Shown here piece by piece: positions 55,043 through 63,137 of a stretch of DNA of 64,000 bases (position 1 is the first letter of the stretch; the number at the start of each line of letters is the position of its first letter). The notes under the pieces are model-generated. The model was given only the letters and a program-made list of their open reading frames with translations, ran no database searches and was not told the DNA's origin. The position numbers and the translations under genes are program-made. The DNA is from Ruegeria_B marisflavi (GTDB lineage Bacteria; Pseudomonadota; Alphaproteobacteria; Rhodobacterales; Rhodobacteraceae). The DNA lies in contig NZ_JAOVQN010000007.1 in assembly GCF_025673445.1 (NCBI RefSeq), positions 62,001-126,000 on the forward strand. The letters are read 5' to 3'.

Positions 55043-55375
55043 TCAGACGCAGCCGGTGGGCTTGGGCAGACCGGCGATCTTGCAGGCCTGTTTCGCCGGG
55101 CCATAAGGGAACAGCTCGTACATGTACTTGTTGTTTCCCTTGTCCGGTCCCATCGACTTCTTGATCGCCTTGATCAGCACCCGCACCGCCGGTGCGATCT
55201 GGTACTCGTCGTAATATTCCCGCAGGAAATTCACGACTTCCCAATGCTCGCTGGTCATGTCGATGTTCTCGGTCTTGGCGATTTCATCGGCCAGTTCCTT
55301 GGACCAGTCGCTGAGCGTGGTGATATAGCCCTCTTCATCATGTTCGATGGTGTGGCCGTTGACCTGGTAAGACAT
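55043..55375 (-). CDS. dsrC: DsrC, sulfur-carrier substrate of DsrAB
   Basis: A 110-residue protein. The mobile C-terminal arm holds Cys98 and the penultimate Cys109 (AKQACKIAGLPKPTGCV), the two cysteines of genuine DsrC rather than TusE. DsrEFH loads sulfane sulfur on it, and DsrAB oxidises the persulfide to a product released as sulfite. The ATG at 55375 is clear. It follows dsrH by 48 bases. Confidence 0.97.
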   Translation of the reverse strand: MSYQVNGHTIEHDEEGYITTLSDWSKELADEIAKTENIDMTSEHWEVVNFLREYYDEYQIAPAVRVLIKAIKKSMGPDKGNNKYMYELFPYGPAKQACKIAGLPKPTGCV

Positions 55376-55423
55376 GGTTCTTTCCTCTTCCCTATGCGTG
55401 CCCGGAACCGCCGGGCAAATCTT

Positions 55424-55732
55424 TCAAAGCCAGGACTGCGTCCGGTCATGTTCTGTGACGAGATCGACAAACCCGTCATAGCCCACAGGTTTTGCCCCCG
55501 AGATCAGCTTGCCCGCGTCGATGCCGCGCGCCTTGAGATCGCCGTCAAGCACGTAAAGCGCGACCTCCCCCATCCGCGCCCTGACCTGATCCGCCATCGC
55601 GGACCCGTCGAGCGCGCCATAGACCGCATCCTCGATCAGCAAAACGGCGTCGCCCGGCAGGCAATGGCCCAGACAACTGGAGAGCGTCGCGTTGCCAAAG
55701 GGTGACTTGTTCACGGTATGCAAGGTTGACAT
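55424..55732 (-). CDS. dsrH: DsrH, sulfurtransferase subunit
   Basis: A 102-residue TusB-like protein. Cys20 (FGNATLSSCLGHC) is at the position of the active cysteine of Allochromatium DsrH. It forms the DsrE2F2H2 hexamer that transfers sulfur to DsrC. Confidence 0.94.
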   Translation of the reverse strand: MSTLHTVNKSPFGNATLSSCLGHCLPGDAVLLIEDAVYGALDGSAMADQVRARMGEVALYVLDGDLKARGIDAGKLISGAKPVGYDGFVDLVTEHDRTQSWL

Positions 55733-55741
55733 GTCTACCCC

Positions 55742-56149
55742 CTAGAAACTCAGCACGACGTCCTGATCGGCCATGATCCCTGCCATCTCGGCCCGGCTTA
55801 CGACCCGGATCGAAGGTTTCTCCTCCCAGTCGTCATCCTCGTCCTCATAGGTGATCTCTTGCAGATCGCCCTCGGACAGGCCGCGCTCTTCCAGCGACTC
55901 GCGCTCGACATAAAGCTTGGTCACCTCGTAATCGCCCAGCGCCCGGAACGTCGGAGAGAAGTTCTTGACCCCGATCGCGTCGGTGTTCTGACCGCGGGTC
56001 AGCTGGAACACCCCGTCATCGAGAAAGGCCAGCGACACGTCCTGTTCAAAGGCCGCGCCGATCAGCACCACCTCCAGGCTTTCCAGCGCATAGATGGTGC
56101 CATAGGGCGGCTTGCGGTTCACGTAGAGGAATTTCTTGATATCCGACAT
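55742..56149 (-). CDS. dsrF: DsrF, sulfurtransferase subunit
   Basis: A 135-residue TusC-like subunit of DsrEFH (KKFLYVNRKPPYGTIYALES; FEQDVSLAFLDDGVFQL). It lacks a conserved active cysteine, as in other DsrF proteins. The gap to each neighbour is 9 bases. Confidence 0.94.
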   Translation of the reverse strand: MSDIKKFLYVNRKPPYGTIYALESLEVVLIGAAFEQDVSLAFLDDGVFQLTRGQNTDAIGVKNFSPTFRALGDYEVTKLYVERESLEERGLSEGDLQEITYEDEDDDWEEKPSIRVVSRAEMAGIMADQDVVLSF

Positions 56150-56158
56150 CGCCTTGCC

Positions 56159-56551
56159 TCAATCCCCGAACGTTACCAGCCGGTCGGTCTGGATACCCAT
56201 TTCGATCAACTGCCCCAGCCCCGAGATCCGGAACCCCTCGGCGATGTTGTGGGCATCCTTGCCCTGCCGCTTGGCCTCGTTCTCGTCCAGGAGCCCCCGC
56301 CGCTGCGCCGCCGCGATACAGACTACGAGGTCGATCTCGTGTTCCTGGGCCAGCGCCGTCCACTGTTTCTGGATATGGCGCTCGTCCTGCGGCGGCACCG
56401 ACAACCGGGTCGAGACATTGACCCCGTCATGATAGAAGAACACCCGCGGCACCTCGTGCCCCTTGTCCAGCGCCGCCTTCACGAACTGATAGGCGGTATC
56501 GGCGGCCTGATGGGTATAGGGCCCTTCGCTGACGACTACTCCGATCTTCAC
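56159..56551 (-). CDS. dsrE: DsrE, active sulfurtransferase subunit
   Basis: A 130-residue TusD-like protein with the active Cys78 in DLVVCIAAAQRRGLL, the same number as in Allochromatium DsrE. The start is a GTG at 56551. It accepts sulfur, probably from TusA/DsrE2, and passes it to DsrC. It follows dsrB by 16 bases. Confidence 0.95.
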   Translation of the reverse strand: MKIGVVVSEGPYTHQAADTAYQFVKAALDKGHEVPRVFFYHDGVNVSTRLSVPPQDERHIQKQWTALAQEHEIDLVVCIAAAQRRGLLDENEAKRQGKDAHNIAEGFRISGLGQLIEMGIQTDRLVTFGD

Positions 56552-56567
56552 GTCCGAACCTCTCGCG

Positions 56568-57650
56568 TCAGAAATGCAGATGCGCGGACATGTTCATCGT
56601 CTTGCGCGCGCCCGTCCACGTGTCCAGATGGTGCTTGGTGAAGGCCAGTTCGGTCATCTCGAAGAACCGTTTCCAGCCGATCCGGTCGATCCACTCGCCC
56701 ATCCGCTCCCAATGCTTGGCGTCGTGCTTGTAGGCTTCGACGATCCGGCGCACGACCTCCTTCACTTCGGGCCAGTGCGGCGCGTTGTTGGGCAGGTTGG
56801 CAACAGCCAGCTTGTGGAACGTGGGCTTGGAGCGGGCGTTGGAATGCTTGCCGCCGACCCAGACCGCGATCTTGGTCGAATCCGCGCCATTTATCTGCAT
56901 CGGCGGGCACGGCGGATAGCAGGCCCCGCAGCAGACGCATTTCTTTTCGTCCACCTCCAGCGAAGGCTTGCCGTTGACCATCGCCGGGCGAATGGCGGCA
57001 ACCGGGCAGCGGGCCACCACGGCGGGACGTTCGCAGACGTTGGCAACCAGATCGTGGTTGATCTTGGGCGGCTTGGTGTATTGCACGTTGACCGCGATAT
57101 CCCCCTGCCCGCCACAGTTGATCTGACAGCAACTGGTGGTGATCCGCAGCCGGTTGGGCATCTTTTCCTGCACGAATTCCTTGTGCAGCATGTCCATCAG
57201 CCCCTTGACCACGCCCGAGGCGTCGGTGCCGGGAATGTCGCAATGCAGCCAGCCCTGCGTATGACTGACCATCGAGACCGAGGCACCGGTGCCGCCGACC
57301 GGGAAACCGGCCTGATCCAGCGCGGCGATCAGCGGGGCCACCTTGCCCTCGTCCGCGACCATGAACTCGATGTTCGACCGCGTGGTGAACCGGACATGGC
57401 CATCGGCATAGGCATCGCCGATGTCACAGAGCTTGCGGATGGTGAACACATCCATCTGGCGCTGGGTTCCGGCGCGCACGGTATAGATCACGTCCCCCGA
57501 TTTCGCGACATGGCGCAGCACGCCGGGACGCGGCCGTTCGTGCCAGTCCCAGTTGCCATAGTTGGCCTTCATCACCGGGTGCATGTACTGGAACGGGTCC
57601 GGAACGCCAACTTCGTCCGGGACGCGGGGGGTCTTTGCCTGGGTCGTCAT
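56568..57650 (-). CDS. dsrB: Reverse dissimilatory sulfite reductase beta subunit
   Basis: A 360-residue subunit of siroheme DsrAB. The siroheme/4Fe-4S cysteines are in GWLHCDIPG and TSCCQINCGG, and a 4Fe-4S ferredoxin domain is inserted at KKCVCCGACYPPCPPM. It acts oxidatively in this context because DsrL, DsrEFH and SQR are present. The ATG at 57650 is preceded by GGAGAGAGA-like purines. Confidence 0.97.
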   Translation of the reverse strand: MTTQAKTPRVPDEVGVPDPFQYMHPVMKANYGNWDWHERPRPGVLRHVAKSGDVIYTVRAGTQRQMDVFTIRKLCDIGDAYADGHVRFTTRSNIEFMVADEGKVAPLIAALDQAGFPVGGTGASVSMVSHTQGWLHCDIPGTDASGVVKGLMDMLHKEFVQEKMPNRLRITTSCCQINCGGQGDIAVNVQYTKPPKINHDLVANVCERPAVVARCPVAAIRPAMVNGKPSLEVDEKKCVCCGACYPPCPPMQINGADSTKIAVWVGGKHSNARSKPTFHKLAVANLPNNAPHWPEVKEVVRRIVEAYKHDAKHWERMGEWIDRIGWKRFFEMTELAFTKHHLDTWTGARKTMNMSAHLHF

Positions 57651-57674
57651 CTCTCTCTCCCTCCTGGCCTGGAC

Positions 57675-58970
57675 TTACTCGGCCGCCGTGCTGCCCGCCT
57701 TTTCGGCGGCCATCCGGTCGAACCACTTCGCGGCTTCCTCGTCGAAATCATCGGTACGCACGTAACAAGAGGTGCGCGGATGATTGACCATGTTCGGGTC
57801 GGGTTCGATATCCAGCGCCTCCAGGAAGGCCGGCAGGCCGATCCGGTCGATGGTCTCGCCGATCCGCTCATGCTCCAGCGCGTTGTCGGCAAAGAACTCG
57901 ACAACGTTCTGGGCGAACTCTTCGAGCTTTTCGAAATCCTCGTCGGTTTCCAGCTTCATGAAGGGCACCACCATGATCCCCATCAGGTCTCCGATCTTCA
58001 GCGCCCGCTTGCCCCCGATCATGATCGAGATCCCGCGATCGTCGCCAGGGCTGAGCGCCTTGGTCATCACGTTGATGCAATGCATGCAGCGCACGCAGGA
58101 CCGGTTGTCGATCTCCAGCGTGTCGTCATCGTTCAGCGAAATGGCCCGCGTCGGGCACATCGAAACGACCGTGTCGATCGTGTACTTGCGCCCCTTCTCC
58201 TTGACGTGTTCCTTGACCTTTTCCTGGTCGATCTTGATATCGTCGCGCCAGGTGCCGATCACCGCAAAATCGGCCCGGTGGATGGCATTCACACAGTCGT
58301 TGGCGCAGCCCGAGAACTTGAACTTGAACTTGTAGGGCAGCGCCGGGCGATGCATTTCGTCCAAGAGCGAGTTGATGATGGTGCGATGGGCGCGCACCTC
58401 GTCAAAGCAGGACTGCTCGCAGCGCGCATGGCCGACACAGGACATCGCCGTGCGCAACGCGGGCCCCGCCCCGCCAAGGTCGAAACCGATCTGGTTCAGC
58501 TCGTCGAACGCCTTCTGGGTGTTCTCCGTAGTGCAACCCTGGAACATGATGTCCCCCGACTGGCCATGAAACGCGATCAGGCCCGATCCGTGCCGTTCCC
58601 AGATATCGCAGAGCTTGCGCAGGATATCGGTGGAATAATGAAACCCTGCGGGCGGCATCACGCGCAGGGTATGAAATTCTTTTGATTCCGGGAACTTGCT
58701 GGCCACTTCGGAAAACCGAGGGATGATCCCGCCGCCATAGCCAAAGACGGATACCGTGCCGCCCTTCCAGTATCCCATACGGTTCTCGTAGGAATGATTG
58801 AGCTGACCCAGAAGGTCATTCATGATCTTCTTGTTGCCCTCGGACCCTTCGTCGCGCAGCCGCTTGATGCCGGTGACGAAACTCGGCCAGGGGCCATCCT
58901 CAAGCTCATCCAGCAATGGGGTCGGGTGGATCTTGCGATCCTCGTTGATTGCGTCCTTGTCGTCTTTCAT
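57675..58970 (-). CDS. dsrA: Reverse dissimilatory sulfite reductase alpha subunit
   Basis: A 431-residue catalytic subunit. Siroheme/4Fe-4S ligands are in SCVGHARCEQSC (Cx5C) and SGCANDCV (Cx3C); a ferredoxin domain carries CPTRAISL and CVRCMHCINV. It oxidises persulfide-bound sulfur to sulfite with siroamide cofactor. I chose the ATG at 58970, with GGAGAG upstream; a longer upstream reading is unlikely to be coding. It heads the operon. Confidence 0.97.
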   Translation of the reverse strand: MKDDKDAINEDRKIHPTPLLDELEDGPWPSFVTGIKRLRDEGSEGNKKIMNDLLGQLNHSYENRMGYWKGGTVSVFGYGGGIIPRFSEVASKFPESKEFHTLRVMPPAGFHYSTDILRKLCDIWERHGSGLIAFHGQSGDIMFQGCTTENTQKAFDELNQIGFDLGGAGPALRTAMSCVGHARCEQSCFDEVRAHRTIINSLLDEMHRPALPYKFKFKFSGCANDCVNAIHRADFAVIGTWRDDIKIDQEKVKEHVKEKGRKYTIDTVVSMCPTRAISLNDDDTLEIDNRSCVRCMHCINVMTKALSPGDDRGISIMIGGKRALKIGDLMGIMVVPFMKLETDEDFEKLEEFAQNVVEFFADNALEHERIGETIDRIGLPAFLEALDIEPDPNMVNHPRTSCYVRTDDFDEEAAKWFDRMAAEKAGSTAAE

Positions 58971-59226
58971 GGCGCTCTCCCTGTCTTCGCCTTGAACCGA
59001 ACTTGCCGGCGCTACCGCCCTCTCTGGCCAATCGCCCCATCCGGCAGGGATCTTTGTAGCCAGTTTGGCGTTTCGAGTTGAAACATCATTACATAATAAT
59101 TTACGAATATGGAATGAGACGCAAGAAATAGTACGCATCGGCGCACGATTATTGCGGTGCAGCATTTTACGCCGCGCCGCCGCATCGAGCGGGTGAGGTC
59201 AGAAAGTCGGGAACACGCAAAAGCTT
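58971..59226. promoter_or_regulatory. Divergent promoter region of the dsr operon and the dioxygenase module
   Basis: The 256-base gap contains an AT-rich island (59083-59117, ACATCATTACATAATAATTT followed by ACGAATATGGAATGAG). On the minus strand a TTGCGT (59124-59119) is followed by weak -10-like TAAATT, giving a leader of about 100 bases for dsrA. Two GAAT half-sites (59105, 59112) occur, but no ATTC-N8-GAAT. The ribosome site of the plus-strand gene at 59227 is weak. Confidence 0.4.
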
Positions 59227-60159
59227 ATGGAAAACCTGACAAACACGATAAGGGATTTCGACTGGACGGACTTATCGCGGAATGACCGCTGGCAGGACTG
59301 GCGCGCGGCAAAGATTCGCGCATCTCAGGCGCTGACCAGCGCCGAACCCGTCGCCCTGCCCCGCCTTGACCGGCCCCATCCGGCGGCCCTGTCCGAAATC
59401 CTGTTGCGGTGCAGCATGCAGAACTTCGCGCTCTACGACGCCCGCCCGACCGCACCAGACCTTGAAACGGTCAGCCGCGCCTTGCTGACCTTTGCCGAGG
59501 GGCTGGGCCTGACCGTCACCGAGAATCACCGCTCGGCCGGACACGCCCAGGTGGTCGCGCTGCGCACCTCCTCGGACGAGGGCAAGAAGGGGTACATCCC
59601 CTATACCCCGCGCCCGATGAACTGGCACACCGACGGCTACTACAACCCGGCGCACAGCCCGGTAAAAGGCTTCATCCTGCACTGCTTTCAACAGGCTGCG
59701 TCGGGTGGCGAAAACCACCTGCTCGACCCGGAAATCGCCTATCTGCGCCTGCGCGACGAAAACCCCGCCTATGTCCGCGCCCTGATGCACCCGGCGGCGA
59801 TGACCATCCCAGAGAATCGCGAAAACGACGGCACCCTGCGGCCGGCCTCGACGGGGCCGGTGTTCTTTGCCGACGAGGCCACCGGCCGGTTGCAGATGCG
59901 CTATACCGCGCGCACCAGGTCCATCGCCTGGCGCGACGATCCGACAACCCGCGATGCCGCCGACTGGCTGCGCGACTGGCTCATCCGTGGCGACCCGCTG
60001 TGGCGCCGCATCAGGTTGCAACCCGGACAGGGAATCGTGTGCAACAATGCCCTACATGACAGGACCGGTTTCACAGATGGAGAAGGCGCCCAGGCCCGCA
60101 TCGTCCTGCGCATCCGCTTTCACCAGAGAGTACGGGAGGATTTTCGTGGCGCAGCTTAG
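59227..60159 (+). CDS. TauD/TfdA-family Fe(II)/2-oxoglutarate dioxygenase
   Basis: A 310-residue non-heme iron dioxygenase. The 2-His-1-carboxylate site is His134 and Asp136 in NWHTDGYYN with His277 in NNALHDRTGF; Arg291 or Arg295 is the likely 2-oxoglutarate carboxylate ligand. The N-terminal half (QDWRAAKIRASQALT) is unlike TauD itself. It diverges from dsrA and begins a plus-strand operon with two micro-proteins and an Mrp ATPase. A substrate such as taurine is not implied; a role in cofactor or thiol modification is speculation. Confidence 0.82.
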   Translation: MENLTNTIRDFDWTDLSRNDRWQDWRAAKIRASQALTSAEPVALPRLDRPHPAALSEILLRCSMQNFALYDARPTAPDLETVSRALLTFAEGLGLTVTENHRSAGHAQVVALRTSSDEGKKGYIPYTPRPMNWHTDGYYNPAHSPVKGFILHCFQQAASGGENHLLDPEIAYLRLRDENPAYVRALMHPAAMTIPENRENDGTLRPASTGPVFFADEATGRLQMRYTARTRSIAWRDDPTTRDAADWLRDWLIRGDPLWRRIRLQPGQGIVCNNALHDRTGFTDGEGAQARIVLRIRFHQRVREDFRGAA

Positions 60160-60340
60160 CGATCTGATCATCGGCCACCCCGAGGTGGCCTCGTTCAAGG
60201 AATTGGTCGAGCTGGTGGAACACGCCGGTACATCCGGCCAGATGTTCCTCGAATTCGACGTCAAGCCAGACTACCGCGATACGCCGCGCAACTGGCAATG
60301 GGTGCTCGAGGCCGCCTTTACCCGGGGGGCGAACACGTGA
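60146..60340 (+). CDS. 64-residue protein of unknown function in the dioxygenase operon
   Basis: A small acidic protein (IIGHPEVASFKELVELVEHA, then MFLEFDVKPDYRDTPRNWQW). The start is a GTG at 60146 with GGGAGGA upstream, inside the end of the dioxygenase gene. Its stop overlaps the next GTG start. The overlaps show translational coupling. I recognise no family. Confidence 0.7.
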   Translation: MAQLSDLIIGHPEVASFKELVELVEHAGTSGQMFLEFDVKPDYRDTPRNWQWVLEAAFTRGANT

Positions 60341-60540
60341 CCGACAAATTCACCGAGATTGCCCAGTTCGACCTGCCCTATCGCCGCAAGGCCACCATCC
60401 GGCTGGTCGAGTTCGAGGGCGGCATGAAAATGGTCCGCCTTGTCCTGCGCGAGGGCACGCGGATCACCCAGATCGACCTCGACGCAGACAGCGCCACCCA
60501 ATTGAGCAGAACCCTCGCGGACACGGCGGCGCGGCTGTGA
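60337..60540 (+). CDS. 67-residue protein of unknown function in the dioxygenase operon
   Basis: A small protein (FTEIAQFDLPYRRKATIRLV, then EFEGGMKMVRLVLREGTRI), probably a compact beta-rich fold. The GTG at 60337 overlaps the stop of the 64-residue gene (GTGA). It lies 43 bases before the Mrp ATPase. The family is not recognised with certainty. Confidence 0.72.
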   Translation: MTDKFTEIAQFDLPYRRKATIRLVEFEGGMKMVRLVLREGTRITQIDLDADSATQLSRTLADTAARL

Positions 60541-60583
60541 CCGGACAGCGCCGCAACCCGACAAACTCAAAGGCACGGACCTC

Positions 60584-61693
60584 ATGAAAAAGATCATACT
60601 TGCAAGACTGTCGCTGATCACGCCCCCGGGCAGCCGGACGGATCTGCTCACCTCGGGTATGATCCTTCCCGATCAGGTCATGGTCGAGGGCGGCAAGGTC
60701 GTCATTCCCGTCAATGTCCCGCCCGATTTTCACGGCGATCTGGCGCAGGTCCAGACCCTCATCGAAGAGCGGCTGCAAAGCCTGGACGGCATCGACAACC
60801 TGCTGGTGGTGCTGACAGCCGAACGCGCGGCCGCGCCTCAACCCACGGCCCCCGAACCGCCAAAGCTGAAAAAACGCCCGACCGAAGCGCCCGGCCGCGA
60901 CATGCGCCCGCATTCGGCGGCCGTTCCGGGGATCAAGAACATCATCGCCGTCGCCTCGGGCAAGGGTGGGGTCGGCAAATCGACCACCGCCGCAAACCTG
61001 GCGCTGGCGCTGCGGTCGCTGGGCCTGCGCGTCGGGCTGCTCGACGCCGATATCTACGGCCCCTCGATGCCCCGCCTTCTGGCCATCACCGAACGCCCCC
61101 GGATCGAGGACGACGTGGTCTACCCGGTCGAACAATACGGGATCAAGGTCATGTCCATGGGCTTTCTCATGCAGGAGGAAAGCCCGGTGATCTGGCGCGG
61201 CCCCATGGTGGTGACCGCTCTGATGCAGATGACGCGCGAGGTGAACTGGGGCGAACTGGATGTTCTGGTGCTCGACATGCCGCCCGGCACCGGTGACGCG
61301 CAGCTGACGATGGCGCAACAGGTGCCCTTGCAGGGCGCCGTGATCGTTTCGACCCCGCAGGATCTGGCCTTGATCGACGCCCGAAAGGGGCTGAAGATGT
61401 TCAAGCAGGTGGATGTTCCCATCCTGGGCATCGTCGAAAACATGTCGACCTTCATTTGCCCCCATTGCGGCAAGTCCTCCGACATCTTTGGCCATGGCGG
61501 CGCCGAGGAAGACGCCCGCCGGCTGGGCGTGCCCTTCCTCGGCGCGATCCCGCTGCACATGACCATCCGCGAGATGTCGGATGCCGGCACGCCCGTTGTG
61601 ATCTCGGATCCCGACGGGGTGCACGCCCGGCATTACCGCGACATCGCGCTCCGGGTCGCAACACGGCTGTTCCCCGAGGACGACGAGGATTGA
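60584..61693 (+). CDS. Mrp/ApbC-type P-loop ATPase, iron-sulfur carrier family
   Basis: A 369-residue protein. A short N-terminal segment (about 1-85) resembles a degenerate DUF59 region, then an Ala/Pro linker and a deviant Walker A, VASGKGGVGKSTTAANLALA. Later DADIYGPSMP, DMPPGTGDAQLT and a CxxC metal motif in FICPHCGKSS match the Mrp/NBP35 family. It could insert Fe-S clusters into Dsr proteins, an inference from location. Confidence 0.88.
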   Translation: MKKIILARLSLITPPGSRTDLLTSGMILPDQVMVEGGKVVIPVNVPPDFHGDLAQVQTLIEERLQSLDGIDNLLVVLTAERAAAPQPTAPEPPKLKKRPTEAPGRDMRPHSAAVPGIKNIIAVASGKGGVGKSTTAANLALALRSLGLRVGLLDADIYGPSMPRLLAITERPRIEDDVVYPVEQYGIKVMSMGFLMQEESPVIWRGPMVVTALMQMTREVNWGELDVLVLDMPPGTGDAQLTMAQQVPLQGAVIVSTPQDLALIDARKGLKMFKQVDVPILGIVENMSTFICPHCGKSSDIFGHGGAEEDARRLGVPFLGAIPLHMTIREMSDAGTPVVISDPDGVHARHYRDIALRVATRLFPEDDED

Positions 61694-61796
61694 CCTGCAT
61701 CAACGCGGGTTCTCGCAGTTCCGCTAGAATGCGGCAGCCAGCCATTTTGGGTTGCGCGGCGCAGTCCGCGCATAGCCGTGGGAGGAGAGTTCACGA

Positions 61797-63080
61797 ATGG
61801 CGCATATCGTTGTCTTAGGAGCAGGTTTGGGCGGGGTCATCATGGCCTTCGAGGCCCGCGAACACCTCGGGTCCGGTCACCAGATCACGGTCATCAACAA
61901 GGGCGACAAGTTCCACTTTGTCCCCTCCAACCCCTGGGTCGCCGTGGGATGGCGGGACCGCAAGCAGATCGAGGTCGATCTGAACCAGGCGCTGAAACGG
62001 GTCGGCGCCACGCTGCGCCCCGAAGGGGCGGCTCGCCTGCATCCCGAAGAAAACCGGGTCGAACTGACCACCGGTGAAAGCGTCAGCTATGACTACCTTG
62101 TCATTGCCACCGGCCCGGACCTGGCTTTTGACGAAATCCCGGGCTTCGGGCCCGAGGGCTACACCCAATCCGTCTGCCATGTCGACCACGCGATCCGGGC
62201 CAAGGCCGCGTTTGAAAAGCTGCTCCAGAACCCAGGCCCGGTGGTGGTTGGCGCGGTACAGGGGGCAAGCTGCTTTGGCCCAGCCTACGAGTTCATCTTC
62301 ATCCTCGACACGGCGCTCCGCCGGGCCAAGATCCGCGACAAGGTGCCGATGACCTTTGTCACCTCGGAACCCTATATCGGGCATCTCGGCCTTGACGGGG
62401 TGGGCGATACCAAGGGTCTGTTGGAAAGCGAGATGCGCGAGCACCGCATCAAGTGGATCACCAACGCCCGCGTGACCTCGGTCGAGGACGGCATGCTGCA
62501 TGCCGAGGAAGTCGGCCAGAATTCCGATGTCGTCGCCACCCATGACCTGCCCTTTGCCTATACCATGATGCTGCCCGCGTTTCGTGGCGTTCCAGCGGTC
62601 AAGGACATCGAGGGGTTGACCAACCCGCGCGGCTTCATCCTGATCGACAAGCATCAGCGCAATGCCAAATACCCCAATGTCTTCGGCATCGGCGTCGGCG
62701 TTGCCATCCCGCCGACCGGACCCACGCCGGTGCCCGTGGGCGTGCCGAAAACCGGTTTCATGATCGAAAGCATGGTCACGGCGACGGCGATGAACATCGC
62801 CTCTCTGGTCGCGGGACAGGAACCGAAAGAAGTCGCAAGCTGGAACGCCGTCTGTCTCGCCGATTTCGGCGATTCAGGCGTTGCCTTCGTGGCCCAGCCC
62901 CAGATCCCGCCGCGCAACGTCAACTGGTCGTCATCGGGCCGCTGGGTTCACCTCGCCAAGATCGGCTTCGAGAAGTACTTCATCCGCAAGGTCAAGCGCG
63001 GCACGTCGGAACCGTTCTACGAGTCGCTTGCGCTCAAGGCGCTCGGGATCGACAAACTGAAAGCCACGCAATCAGGCTAA
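61797..63080 (+). CDS. sqr: Sulfide:quinone oxidoreductase
   Basis: A 427-residue FAD enzyme that oxidises sulfide to sulfane sulfur at the membrane and reduces quinone. The FAD site is HIVVLGAGLGG, and the redox cysteines are Cys127 (SVCHVDH), Cys159 (GASCFGPAYEF) and Cys353 (NAVCLADFGD). These residue numbers equal those I recall for the Rhodobacter capsulatus SQR. GGAGGAGA precedes the ATG. It follows the Mrp gene by 103 bases, so it may have its own promoter. Confidence 0.9.
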   Translation: MAHIVVLGAGLGGVIMAFEAREHLGSGHQITVINKGDKFHFVPSNPWVAVGWRDRKQIEVDLNQALKRVGATLRPEGAARLHPEENRVELTTGESVSYDYLVIATGPDLAFDEIPGFGPEGYTQSVCHVDHAIRAKAAFEKLLQNPGPVVVGAVQGASCFGPAYEFIFILDTALRRAKIRDKVPMTFVTSEPYIGHLGLDGVGDTKGLLESEMREHRIKWITNARVTSVEDGMLHAEEVGQNSDVVATHDLPFAYTMMLPAFRGVPAVKDIEGLTNPRGFILIDKHQRNAKYPNVFGIGVGVAIPPTGPTPVPVGVPKTGFMIESMVTATAMNIASLVAGQEPKEVASWNAVCLADFGDSGVAFVAQPQIPPRNVNWSSSGRWVHLAKIGFEKYFIRKVKRGTSEPFYESLALKALGIDKLKATQSG

Positions 63081-63093
63081 GGCCGGATCATAC

Positions 63094-63120
63094 GCGGTCC
63101 CGAAACAGTCGGGGCCGCGC
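63094..63120 (+). terminator. Terminator candidate after sqr
   Basis: CGCGGTCCC (63094-63102) pairs with GGGGCCGCG (63112-63120) with one G-U pair and a 9-base loop, in the convergent gap between sqr and the YeeE-type gene. Confidence 0.6.
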
Positions 63121-63137
63121 AATACATCAGACGCTCG

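Noticed and set aside
59083..59117. SqrR/BigR operator in front of dsrA
   Set aside because: Two GAAT half-sites are present, but no ATTC-N8-GAAT; the match of the 16-base window is only two of four in the left half.
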